A stretch of DNA of 64,000 nt from Pseudomonas sp. PB101 (GTDB taxonomy: Bacteria > Pseudomonadota > Gammaproteobacteria > Pseudomonadales > Pseudomonadaceae): assembly GCF_009764265.1 (NCBI RefSeq), contig NZ_RWIR01000073.1:1-64000 (forward strand), given 5' to 3'. Below the pieces are notes generated by a model that searched no databases, had not been told where the DNA came from, and was given only the letters and a program-made list of their open reading frames with translations. Position 1 is the stretch's first letter. The number at the start of each line of letters is the position of its first letter. Positions 16,703-24,654 of the stretch are shown in pieces. The translations under genes were made by a program, and so were the position numbers.

Positions 16703-17128
16703 GTGGCCAAGAAGCCGAAGATTCTGCCCACCCTCGAATGGCTCGAACCACGCGTGAAGGCGATGCGCGTCATCAGCCTGCTGTGTTTTTTGGGGCTGGT
16801 GGGACTGTTGTGCGTCTACTACCTGCTGGTCGCAGACCTGCATGGCGCCCGGCCCTGGGTGATTCTGCTGATCGAACTGGTGCCACTGTTGATATTGGCG
16901 CCAGGAATGATCATCGGCAGCCCGCGCGGGCATTCGTGGATGTGCTTTGTGGTGAACCTGTACTTCATCAAGGGCGCATTGGCGGCCTATGACCCGAACC
17001 GGCAGATCTTCGGCTTGCTGGAGATGGGCGCGAGCCTGGCGGTGTTCTGCTCGGCGCTGCTGTATGTGCGCTGGCGGTATCAGTTGAACCGCAAGCTGGC
17101 TGGCGAGGGTGAGATTTCCGTCGCCTGA
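16703..17128 (+). CDS. DUF2069 inner-membrane protein
   Basis: A 141-residue protein with a GTG start one base after the wrbA stop. The GAG-AG of the wrbA end serves as ribosome-binding site. It has three to four membrane helices (about 20-42, 49-68, 80-98 and 104-122) and short basic ends. It belongs to DUF2069, commonly found after wrbA in pseudomonads. The function is unknown. Confidence 0.87.
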   Translation: MAKKPKILPTLEWLEPRVKAMRVISLLCFLGLVGLLCVYYLLVADLHGARPWVILLIELVPLLILAPGMIIGSPRGHSWMCFVVNLYFIKGALAAYDPNRQIFGLLEMGASLAVFCSALLYVRWRYQLNRKLAGEGEISVA

Positions 17129-17135
17129 TCGGGCC

Positions 17136-17248
17136 TCATCGCTGGCAAGCCAGCTCCCACAGGTTTTTTTGTGTCGATCACACATTTGTGATTCAACAGA
17201 GATCCTGTGGGAGCTGCGGTGCGACGATTCGACTTGCCCGCGATTCGG
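17136..17248. repeat. REP pair, right arm degenerate
   Basis: The left arm is a clean REP (CATCGCTGGCAAGCCAGCTCCCACAGG). The right arm begins TCCTGTGGGAGCTG but then diverges (GCGGTGCGACGATTCGACTTGCCCGCG), so the second palindrome is decayed. Confidence 0.65.
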
Positions 17249-17259
17249 GCGACTCGATC

Positions 17260-17934
17260 TTAATGATTCACTGTATAAGCCAGCATCATCGAAATCTGGC
17301 TCATCGGCCGCCCGCCGCTTTCTTCATGCCACCGGTTGAACACGTCCTGCACCAACGCCAGGTCGCGCAGGCTGCTCGGCACTTTGTCGATGATGTCCTG
17401 CGCATTCAGTGCCGCCACCACGTCATAGCTCGGTACAAAGGTGTCCTTGCCGATCATCCGCAAGAAGCGCGGGGCTGACAGCCCGCCCAACTGATGGCCG
17501 CGTTTTTTCAGGAAGGTCCAGAGCCCGACGATATCGGTCACCGGCCAGTCGGCGACCAGCGCACCGAAGCTGCCCTTTTCATGGGCCACGTCCAGTATGA
17601 ACTGCGCATTGCGCGGCACGCTCTTGAGCTTGCCCAGGTGACGGATGATCCGCGTGTCCTGCATCAGGCGCTCAAGGTGCTCGGCGCTCATCAGCACGAC
17701 TTTTTCCGGGTCGAACCTGAAGAACACTTCTTCGAAAGCCGGCCACTTGGCATCCACCAGGCTGTGCTTGAGCCCGGCGCGGAACACCCGCAGCGCCATC
17801 GTCGAGAGGTAGCGATCGTCGCTGATCTTGCGCAGTTGTGCGGGAGTCTTGGGAACGGGCAGATGGGCTTCCAGTTCAGCCGCCGAACCGAAGCGGTTCA
17901 GGCAGTATTCGTTCAGCCACTTGTAATCGCGCAT
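17260..17934 (-). CDS. Tag-like DNA-3-methyladenine glycosylase family protein
   Basis: A 224-residue protein of the DNA-3-methyladenine glycosylase I (adenine_glyco) family. It contains RVFRAGLKHSLVDAKWPAFE (about 50-69), matching the substrate-pocket helix of Tag, then the helix-rich segment TRIIRHLGKLKSVPRNAQFI. Genuine Tag begins with a short zinc-binding Cys/His motif and a YHDNEWG block, and neither is present here. The protein may therefore be a paralogue with altered substrate. It likely recognises damaged bases, but this is inference. The start MRDYKWLNEYCLNRFG was chosen since longer in-frame starts read into a REP-like repeat. Confidence 0.8.
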   Translation of the reverse strand: MRDYKWLNEYCLNRFGSAAELEAHLPVPKTPAQLRKISDDRYLSTMALRVFRAGLKHSLVDAKWPAFEEVFFRFDPEKVVLMSAEHLERLMQDTRIIRHLGKLKSVPRNAQFILDVAHEKGSFGALVADWPVTDIVGLWTFLKKRGHQLGGLSAPRFLRMIGKDTFVPSYDVVAALNAQDIIDKVPSSLRDLALVQDVFNRWHEESGGRPMSQISMMLAYTVNH

Positions 17935-17980
17935 GCCCTCTCCTGAGGAATGAAAAATGAACTGCCCACTTGCAACAAAA

Positions 17981-18011
17981 CCTGTGGGAGCCAGTCTGCT
18001 GGCACCCACAG
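17981..18011. repeat. single degenerate REP hairpin
   Basis: TGTGGGAGCCAGTCTGCTGG with a complementary end (CACCCACA) forms one imperfect hairpin just downstream of ttcA. Confidence 0.55.
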
Positions 18012-18020
18012 TAATGGTGT

Positions 18021-18845
18021 TTAGAGGTTGACCACGTTGACGAAGCGCGATGCCGCGGACTCGTCAATCTTCAGGCTGGTGAAGTCAAACAGATTGCGGT
18101 CCGCCAATTGCGACGGGATCACGTTCTGCAGGCTGCGGAAAATGCTCTCGGTCCGGCCCGGGGTCTTGCGATCCCAGTCCTGCAGCATGTCCTTGACCAC
18201 CTGACGCTGCAGGTTTTCCTGGGAGCCGCAGAGGTTGCACGGGATGATCGGGAATTGCTTGAAGTCCGAGTAGGCCTGAATGTCTTTTTCGTTGCAGTAG
18301 GCCAGCGGGCGGATCACCACGTTACGACCATCGTCGGCGCGCAACTTTGGCGGCATGGCCTTGAGCGAACCGTTGAAGAACATGTTCAGGAAGAACGTTT
18401 CGACGATGTCGTCGCGGTGGTGACCGAGGGCCATCTTGGTCGCGCCGATTTCGTCGGCAAAGGTGTAGAGCGTGCCGCGACGCAGACGCGAGCATAGCGA
18501 GCAAGTGGTCTTGCCTTCCGGAATCAGCTCCTTGACCACCGAATACGTGTCTTTCTCGACAATGTGGTATTCGACGCCCAGTTCTTTCAGGTAGGCCGGC
18601 AGCACGTGCTCCGGGAAGCCCGGCTGCTTCTGGTCCATGTTCACGGCCACGATCTCGAACTTGATCGGCGCGACCTTCTGCAAGTGCATCAGCACATCGA
18701 GCATGGTGTAGCTGTCCTTGCCACCGGACAGGCAGACCATGACCTTGTCGCCGTCTTCAATCATGTTGAAATCGGCAACCGCCTCACCGGCCAGTCGGCG
18801 AAGGCGCTTTTGCAGTTTGTTCTGGTTGACCGTGAGAGTGCCCAT
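18021..18845 (-). CDS. ttcA: tRNA 2-thiocytidine biosynthesis protein TtcA
   Basis: TtcA thiolates cytidine 32 in tRNA and carries a 4Fe-4S cluster. The 274-residue protein starts MGTLTVNQNKLQKRLRRLAG. It contains the PP-loop SGGKDSYT (about 47-54), the Cys pair in CSLCSRLRRG (about 125-134), and a third Cys in CNLCGSQENLQ. These are the cluster ligands and active-site cysteines. Length is within the family range (about 270-310). It is probably transcribed alone, with the Tag-like gene downstream. Confidence 0.96.
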   Translation of the reverse strand: MGTLTVNQNKLQKRLRRLAGEAVADFNMIEDGDKVMVCLSGGKDSYTMLDVLMHLQKVAPIKFEIVAVNMDQKQPGFPEHVLPAYLKELGVEYHIVEKDTYSVVKELIPEGKTTCSLCSRLRRGTLYTFADEIGATKMALGHHRDDIVETFFLNMFFNGSLKAMPPKLRADDGRNVVIRPLAYCNEKDIQAYSDFKQFPIIPCNLCGSQENLQRQVVKDMLQDWDRKTPGRTESIFRSLQNVIPSQLADRNLFDFTSLKIDESAASRFVNVVNL

Positions 18846-19128
18846 GACGCGAAATCCGTGAGGTGTGACGAAAGGCGGGCATTTTACGCAAAAACGCCTC
18901 AGGGGCGAAGTGTCCCGCCAAAAGGGCTGGCCGGCACAGACCCGGCGGCGATTAACAGCTGTGTTTACAGCGCGATTTGCTCTAAAGCCCTTACTCCCTC
19001 TGGGGAAACTCCTCCCTATACTGCGACATAAGGTCGCATTCAAATTTCAGACCTGTGACTTGCTTGGCCGCATTGGCCCGTAGGCGCTCCACTGGGGGGC
19101 GACGGTAAAGACAAGAGGAGTGACTGGC

Positions 19129-19731
19129 ATGATCCATCACGTAGTGGGGCTCTTCACCCACCCTGACCAAGAATGGAAAGACATCCGTGGCGACCAGGAG
19201 GAAAGCATCAGCCACATGTACCTGACTCATACCCTGATCCTGGCGGCGATCCCCGCCGTGTCGGCCTTCATTGGCACCACACAGGTCGGCTGGGTCATCG
19301 GCAATCGGCCTCCCGTGATGCTGACCGTGGAAAGCGCGATATGGATGACGGTCATGTCGTACCTGGCGATGCTCGGGGGTGTAGCGGTCATGGGCGCATT
19401 CATTCACTGGATGGCCCGCACCTATGACGCCAACCCAAGCCTCGCCCGCTGCATTGCATTTGCAACCTACACCGCTACACCGCTGTTCATCGGTGGCCTC
19501 GCCGCCTTGTACCCGCACCTGTGGCTGGGCATGATCATCGGCACCGCCGCCATCTGCTACACGGTGTATTTGCTGTATGTGGGCCTGCCGACATTCATGA
19601 ACATTCCATCTGACGAGGGCTTCCTGTTTTCCAGCTCGGTACTCGCCGTAGGCCTGGTGGTGCTGGTCGCCATCATGGCGTTCACCGTGATCGTCTGGGG
19701 ACTCGGCGTGGGGCCGGTCTACACCAGTTAG
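19129..19731 (+). CDS. Yip1-family integral membrane protein
   Basis: A 200-residue inner-membrane protein with five predicted helices (about 35-53, 68-90, 106-122, 127-148 and 168-190). The Yip1 family signature lies at the start: HHVVGLFTHPDQEWKDIR. The ATG at 19129 lies eight bases after AGAGGAG. The bacterial family has no defined function. The gene is monocistronic with a strong terminator. Confidence 0.85.
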   Translation: MIHHVVGLFTHPDQEWKDIRGDQEESISHMYLTHTLILAAIPAVSAFIGTTQVGWVIGNRPPVMLTVESAIWMTVMSYLAMLGGVAVMGAFIHWMARTYDANPSLARCIAFATYTATPLFIGGLAALYPHLWLGMIIGTAAICYTVYLLYVGLPTFMNIPSDEGFLFSSSVLAVGLVVLVAIMAFTVIVWGLGVGPVYTS

Positions 19732-19765
19732 CCGCACATCACTGAAAACCGGAACCGCCGACAAG

Positions 19766-19788
19766 GGCCGCCGCAAGGCGGCCTTTTC
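19766..19788 (+). terminator. terminator after the Yip1-family gene
   Basis: GGCCGCC-GCAA-GGCGGCC followed by TTTT, a perfect seven-base-pair stem. Confidence 0.9.
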
Positions 19789-19888
19789 ATTCTTCAGCAA
19801 CGAGACGGCTCACGACCATTCGTCAACCTGGCGATTCGCAAGATCCGAGGGTTGCGGCATACTCGAGCGCTCTGGAGATCCATCAAGC

Positions 19889-20383
19889 ATGCCCGAGCAA
19901 CTCAATACCCGCGTCGAAGACTGTTTCCAACAAGCCGAATCCTTTTTCAAACGACCTTTCAAGCGCCCCGTGGTGAGCCTCAAGCTGCGCGGGCAAAAAG
20001 CCGGTGTCGCGCATCTGCACGAGAACCTGCTGCGCTTCAACCCGCAGTTGTACCGGGAAAACACCGAGGACTTTCTCAAGCAGACCGTGGCCCATGAAGT
20101 CGCACACCTGATCGCCCATCAGCTGTTTGGCGACCGCATCCAGCCCCATGGCGAAGAGTGGCAATTGATCATGCGCGGTGTGTACGAACTGCCGCCCAAC
20201 CGCTGCCACACCTATGACGTCAAACGCCGCAGCGTGACCCGCTACATCTACAAGTGCCCGTGCGCCGACAGCGACTTCCCGTTCTCGGCCCAGCGCCACG
20301 GCCTGGTTCGGCAGGGACGGCGGTACTTGTGCCGGCGGTGTCGCAATACCCTGGTGTTCAGTGGGGAGATGCGGGTCGAGTAG
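19889..20383 (+). CDS. SprT-like zinc metalloprotease family protein
   Basis: A 164-residue protein with the metalloprotease motif HEVAHLIAHQLFG (His69, Glu70, His73), then the SprT-type segment PHGEEWQLIMRG. A C-terminal zinc ribbon has Cys pairs in YKCPCADS and YLCRRCRNT. Eukaryotic relatives (Spartan) digest DNA-protein crosslinks; the bacterial role is not settled. The gene stands alone after the Yip1 terminator. Confidence 0.9.
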   Translation: MPEQLNTRVEDCFQQAESFFKRPFKRPVVSLKLRGQKAGVAHLHENLLRFNPQLYRENTEDFLKQTVAHEVAHLIAHQLFGDRIQPHGEEWQLIMRGVYELPPNRCHTYDVKRRSVTRYIYKCPCADSDFPFSAQRHGLVRQGRRYLCRRCRNTLVFSGEMRVE

Positions 20384-20409
20384 TTGGATTTCCGGTGTAT
20401 GTGCTGCAG

Positions 20410-20504
20410 CCATCGCGAGCAAGCTCGCTCCCACAGTGGTCGGGGTTGTCCACAAAACTTTTAATCAACGCTGACCCCTGTGGGAGCGGGCTTGCCCGCG
20501 ATAA
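20410..20504. repeat. REPIN between the sprT-like and CoA-transferase genes
   Basis: Arms CATCGCGAGCAAGCTCGCTCCCAC and TGTGGGAGCGGGCTTGCCCGCGA enclose a 45-bp spacer. The two arms belong to slightly different REP subtypes. Confidence 0.8.
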
Positions 20505-20518
20505 GGCCGGATCAGACG

Positions 20519-21700
20519 CTAGAGAATTACCTTGGCAAACCGCAATTCGGCAATCCGCTCAGCACTGAACCCCAACTCCCCCAACACCTGATCCGTATGC
20601 TGCCCCAGCGTCGCACCGATATGCTTCGGCTCTGGCAAGCCATCGGAAAACTTCAGCGGGCACGCCATCTGCGCCTGGCTCGAGCCATCGCCACGAGGCA
20701 CATCGGTCACCAACTCCCGCGCCTGCAACTGCGGATGACTTAGCGCTTCTCCCAGGCTCAACACCGGCTCGACACAGGCATCCAGTTCGGCGAACAGCGC
20801 GCGCAAATCGGCGAAGTCATGCTTTTCGAATTCGACCTTCAACGCGTCTTTAAGCTGTTTCTGATGCGCCGGTTGCGGTGACAGGCCAAGTCCGGCCAGC
20901 GCCTCCAGCCCCAACGCCGTGCACAACTGTTTCATGAAGGTCGGCTCCAGGCTGCCCACCGACAGCCAGCGCCCATCCCGGGAGCGGTAGTAATCGTAGA
21001 AGCTGCCGCCATTGAGCACCTGGTTTTCCGGGCCTGGCTCGACACCACAGGCCAGATATCCGGCCCCCGCCAGTGCATTCAGGCTGACCGCGCAGTCGGT
21101 CATGCTGACATCCAGGTGCTGGCCCTGGCCCGTCTGCTGCCGGGCAATGACCGCCGCCAGCAAGCCAATCACTCCGTGCAGCGAGCCACCGGCGACATCC
21201 GCCACCTGCATGCCCAACGGCAGCGGCCCGCTGTCGGCCCGGCCGGTGTAACTCGCCAGCCCGGACAGGGCCAGGTAGTTGATGTCATGGCCGGCGCGGT
21301 CCTTGTAGGGACCGGTCTGGCCGTAGCCGGTGATCGACACATAAATCAATCGCGGATTGATCGCCTTCAGGGCTTCGTAACCCAGGCCCAGACGCTCCAT
21401 GACACCGGGGCGGAACTGCTCGAGCACGATGTCATAGTCTTGCAGCAACGACTTGATCACCTCCAGCGCCTCGGGCTGCTTGAGGTCCAGGGCGAGGCTG
21501 CGCTTGTTGCGGTTGAGGTACGCATGACTGGCTGACACGCCTTGATCGTGGGGCGGCAACACCCGCAGCAGATCCATCCGGGTCGGTGATTCGATGCGCA
21601 GCACTTCGGCGCCCATGTCCGCCAGCAGCAACGAGGCAAACGGCCCCGGCAGCAGGGTCGAGAAATCCAGAACCTTGAGTGATGCCAGTGGACCGAGCAT
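20519..21700 (-). CDS. CaiB/BaiF-family CoA-transferase (class III)
   Basis: A 393-residue class III CoA-transferase. It opens GPLASLKVLDFSTLLPGPFA, has the family core RNKRSLALDLKQPEALEVI, and carries the catalytic Asp in the NYLALSGL to GGSLHGVIGLL region. Members move CoA between a thioester and a carboxylic acid (formyl-CoA, carnitine, succinyl-CoA:mesaconate and others). The closest annotated type is alpha-methylacyl-CoA racemase/CaiB, but the substrate cannot be read from the sequence. No acyl-CoA dehydrogenase or ligase is adjacent. Confidence 0.88.
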   Translation of the reverse strand: MLGPLASLKVLDFSTLLPGPFASLLLADMGAEVLRIESPTRMDLLRVLPPHDQGVSASHAYLNRNKRSLALDLKQPEALEVIKSLLQDYDIVLEQFRPGVMERLGLGYEALKAINPRLIYVSITGYGQTGPYKDRAGHDINYLALSGLASYTGRADSGPLPLGMQVADVAGGSLHGVIGLLAAVIARQQTGQGQHLDVSMTDCAVSLNALAGAGYLACGVEPGPENQVLNGGSFYDYYRSRDGRWLSVGSLEPTFMKQLCTALGLEALAGLGLSPQPAHQKQLKDALKVEFEKHDFADLRALFAELDACVEPVLSLGEALSHPQLQARELVTDVPRGDGSSQAQMACPLKFSDGLPEPKHIGATLGQHTDQVLGELGFSAERIAELRFAKVIL

Positions 21701-21804
21701 GAACGTTCTCCCTGAATGATGCCCCCCAGACTAGGCAGTCGAACGCTCAGGGGCAATCACCTTATGTGCCAGTGACGCTGACCTTTGTGCTCATCTCGCA
21801 GGCA

Positions 21805-21832
21805 GAAAAAAACCCGCCGAAGCGGGTTTTTT
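21805..21832 (-). terminator. dctA terminator
   Basis: AACCCGC-CGAA-GCGGGTT flanked by A and T runs lies just after the dctA stop, with terminator polarity on the minus strand. Confidence 0.88.
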
Positions 21833-21846
21833 CATCACGACAAGGT

Positions 21847-23181
21847 TTACTTGGCGCTGGTCGGGGTTGCCCCTTCGACATGCCCCAGAACATCGTCTTT
21901 AGGCTCATCGGCAATGCCGCGACCGCCCGAAGCCAACTCGGCCTGCAGCACGTCGGTGTCCAGTTCCTTGACCCACTTGGCAACTACGATGGTGGCCACG
22001 GCGTTGCCGACCAGGTTGGTCAGGGCGCGAGCTTCGGACATGAAGCGGTCGATGCCGAGGATCAGCGCCAGGCCGGCAACCGGCAGGTGGCCAACAGCGG
22101 ACAGGGTGGCTGCCAGTACGATGAAGCCCGAACCGGTCACACCGGCGGCGCCTTTGGAGGACAGCAACAACACCACCAGCAGGGTGATCTGGTGCGTGAT
22201 GTCCATGTGGGTGTCAGTTGCCTGGGCAATGAACACGGCCGCCATGGTCAGGTAGATCGCGGTACCGTCGAGGTTGAACGAGTAACCGGTCGGGATCACC
22301 AGACCCACGACAGACTTCTGCGCGCCCAGACGCTCCATCTTGATCAGCATGCGTGGCAGTACCGATTCCGAAGAAGAAGTACCCAGCACGATCAGCAGTT
22401 CTTCACGGATGTAGCGGATCATTTTCAGCACGCTGAAGCCGTGCAGGCGGGCGATGGAGCCCAGCACGATCAGGATGAACAGCACGCAAGTGATGTAGAA
22501 GCAGGCCATCAGTTGACCCAGCTGCACCAGCGAGCCGACACCGTAGGCACCGATGGTGAACGCCATGGCGCCGAAGGCACCGATTGGCGCGAGCTTCATG
22601 ATCATGTTGATGATGTTGAACATCACGTGCGCGAAGCGATCGATGAAGTCCAGCAGCGGCTTGCCGTAGGCACCCAGGCGATGCAGGGCGAAACCGAAGA
22701 TCACCGAGAACATCAGCACTTGCAGAATGTCACCGGTGGCGAAGGCGCCGACGATGGTGGCCGGGATCACGTTCAGCAGGAAACCGACGACGCTTTGGTC
22801 GGCACCGGCCGCCACATAAGCGGCAACCTTGGAGGCATCGAGGGTGGCGACGTCGATGTGCATGCCGCTGCCCGGCTGCACGATGTTGACCACGACCAGA
22901 CCGACCAGCAAGGCAATGGTCGAAACGATCTCGAAGTACAGCAGCGCATAACCACCGGTCTTGCCCACCGACTTCATGTCCTGCATGCCGGCGATACCAC
23001 TGACGACCGTACAGAAGATGATCGGGGCGATGATCATTTTGATCAGCTTGATGAACCCGTCACCCAGTGGCTTAACGGCCACACCGAGCTGCGGGTAGAA
23101 GTGACCGAGCGCGATACCGATGACAATTGCAACGATCACCTGGAAATACAGGGATTTGTACAGTGGCTGACGAGTCGTCAT
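21847..23181 (-). CDS. dctA: C4-dicarboxylate/proton symporter DctA
   Basis: DctA takes up succinate, fumarate and malate with protons or sodium. The 444-residue protein has eight membrane helices plus two re-entrant loops. The serine-rich loop GTSSSESVLPRM and the substrate motif PTGYSFNLDGTAIY are both intact. It starts MTTRQPLYKSLYFQV; an upstream in-frame ATG adds 11 residues without support. The upstream region holds a sigma-54 promoter and a tandem palindrome, consistent with control by DctB/DctD (genes not in the window). Confidence 0.96.
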   Translation of the reverse strand: MTTRQPLYKSLYFQVIVAIVIGIALGHFYPQLGVAVKPLGDGFIKLIKMIIAPIIFCTVVSGIAGMQDMKSVGKTGGYALLYFEIVSTIALLVGLVVVNIVQPGSGMHIDVATLDASKVAAYVAAGADQSVVGFLLNVIPATIVGAFATGDILQVLMFSVIFGFALHRLGAYGKPLLDFIDRFAHVMFNIINMIMKLAPIGAFGAMAFTIGAYGVGSLVQLGQLMACFYITCVLFILIVLGSIARLHGFSVLKMIRYIREELLIVLGTSSSESVLPRMLIKMERLGAQKSVVGLVIPTGYSFNLDGTAIYLTMAAVFIAQATDTHMDITHQITLLVVLLLSSKGAAGVTGSGFIVLAATLSAVGHLPVAGLALILGIDRFMSEARALTNLVGNAVATIVVAKWVKELDTDVLQAELASGGRGIADEPKDDVLGHVEGATPTSAK

Positions 23182-23311
23182 TGCAAAGTTCCTCCAGGGT
23201 GCCCGTGACAACATCCATCTGTTGCCCGCAACACCGCAATTGCGAACCCTCCTGCACTGGAGGGATTTGTTTTTTCGAGCTGCGCAACGGCAGGCATCTG
23301 CACGTTGTATC

Positions 23312-23326
23312 GCAAGGCCCGTGCCA
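23312..23326 (-). promoter_or_regulatory. sigma-54 (RpoN) promoter of dctA
   Basis: On the minus strand the sequence TGGCAC-GGGCC-TTGCG matches the RpoN consensus TGGCAC-N5-TTGC in all fixed positions. It lies about 130 bp upstream of the dctA start. RpoN dependence of dctA is established in pseudomonads and rhizobia. Confidence 0.85.
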
Positions 23327-23404
23327 CCTCCCTTAAAATCCCTGCATGCCTTTTGATATCAGGGGTCGCAGCGAATTCCCTGTCAGCGGACGGCTGCAAG
23401 CATG

Positions 23405-23461
23405 TGGCGGATTTCCGCCCTTCCACTAAAAGTCGTCCTGCAATTTGGCGGATATCCGCCC
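23405..23461. promoter_or_regulatory. tandem palindromic activator sites, probable DctD UAS
   Basis: Two near-identical palindromes, TGGCGGATTTCCGCCC at 23405 and TGGCGGATATCCGCCC at 23446, are 41 bp apart, about four helix turns. They lie some 85-130 bp upstream of the RpoN -24 element of dctA, the usual place for a sigma-54 activator. They also lie about 60 bp before the AraC-type gene, so control of that gene is an alternative. Confidence 0.65.
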
Positions 23462-23518
23462 TGTTCATGCCCGCAGCGCGCAGCTACCATCGGTCGCTCA
23501 ACGGTCAGAACTGCTGCC

Positions 23519-24517
23519 ATGCGCGAACGCACCATTGCCAGTCATTTCGCCCGCGCCGTCCTTGGCGGTGCGCGTCGGCACGGCTACGACTACTCGGGCC
23601 TGCTCCAACAATTGGGAATAAGCCCCGAGTTGCTGGATGAGCCACGGGCGCGCATCGCTCCAGAGCAATTCACCCAACTGATCAAGGCCTTGTGGCTGGC
23701 ACTCGACGACGAGTACCTGGGGTTCGGGCAAGCCCCGAGCAGGCCGGGCAGCTTCGCGATGATGTGCCATGCCGTGATTCACTGCCGCAGCCTGGATAAG
23801 GCACTCAATCGCGGCTTATTGTTTTATAGCCTATTCCCCGGGGCTCCGCGCCTGACCCTGAACCGCGAAGATGAATGGGTTCGCCTGAGCCTCGATGACT
23901 CGCAGCTTTGGGACCCGGATCATTTCCTCAGCGAAAGCCTGCTGGTGATCTGGCATCGTTTCGGCAGTTGGCTGATCGGCCAGCGCATTCGCCTGGAACA
24001 GGCCACGTTCAGCTACCCCCGACCGGAACACGGCGCCGAGTACGACCTGCTGTTTTCCTGCCCGCTGGCGTTTTCCAGCCCTCAGAGCAGCCTGTTGTTT
24101 CACAGCCGCTACCTGGCCATGCCGCTGCTGCAGGATGAACGCACGCTCAAGCATTTCCTCGAGCGCTCCCCCGCCGACCTGCTCTCACGCCCGGACGATG
24201 GCGACAGTTTGAGCAGTCGCTTGCGCCGCTTGCTCAGCCGCGACAGCTCATCCTGGCCCGATCTGGAAACCGTGGCCGCGCACCTGCACATCAGCCCGCA
24301 GACCTTGCGTCGGCATTTGCGCGAAGAGGGTTCGAGCTTTCAGGAGTTGAAGGACCAACTGCGCCGGGACATCGCGATTTACCACCTGAGTCGCGCCGAC
24401 CTGTCGTTGCAACAGATCGCCGAGCAATTGGGGTTTTCCGAGCCCTCGGCGTTTCACCGGGCGTTCAAGAAATGGACGGGGCTGACGCCGGGGGCTTATC
24501 GGGCGCAGGAAAACTGA
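23519..24517 (+). CDS. AraC-family transcriptional regulator (Arabinose_bd type)
   Basis: A 332-residue regulator. The N-terminal two-thirds fit the PF12625-type ligand domain: GYDYSGLLQQLGISPELLDE near the start and DEYLGFGQAPSRPGSFAMM (about 68-86). The C-terminal 95 residues are a double helix-turn-helix: VAAHLHISPQTLRRHLREEG and LSLQQIAEQLGFSEPSAFHRA, ending WTGLTPGAYR. Family members control catabolic genes. The divergent neighbour is dctA, but a direct link is unproven. The start at 23519 gives a complete family-length protein. Confidence 0.9.
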   Translation: MRERTIASHFARAVLGGARRHGYDYSGLLQQLGISPELLDEPRARIAPEQFTQLIKALWLALDDEYLGFGQAPSRPGSFAMMCHAVIHCRSLDKALNRGLLFYSLFPGAPRLTLNREDEWVRLSLDDSQLWDPDHFLSESLLVIWHRFGSWLIGQRIRLEQATFSYPRPEHGAEYDLLFSCPLAFSSPQSSLLFHSRYLAMPLLQDERTLKHFLERSPADLLSRPDDGDSLSSRLRRLLSRDSSSWPDLETVAAHLHISPQTLRRHLREEGSSFQELKDQLRRDIAIYHLSRADLSLQQIAEQLGFSEPSAFHRAFKKWTGLTPGAYRAQEN

Positions 24518-24550
24518 GTTTCAGGGCTCAGTTACAGGGTGAATTCACTG

Positions 24551-24639
24551 GCCTCATCGCGAGCAAGCTCGCTCCTACAGTTGACCGCGTACCCAAGGTA
24601 AATGCGTTCCCTGTGGGAGCGAGCTTGCTCGCGATGAGG
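24551..24639. repeat. REPIN downstream of phoQ and the AraC gene
   Basis: Perfectly inverted arms, CCTCATCGCGAGCAAGCTCG and its complement, flank a 45-bp spacer between two convergent genes. Confidence 0.88.
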
Positions 24640-24654
24640 TCCGACAGAGCACCA

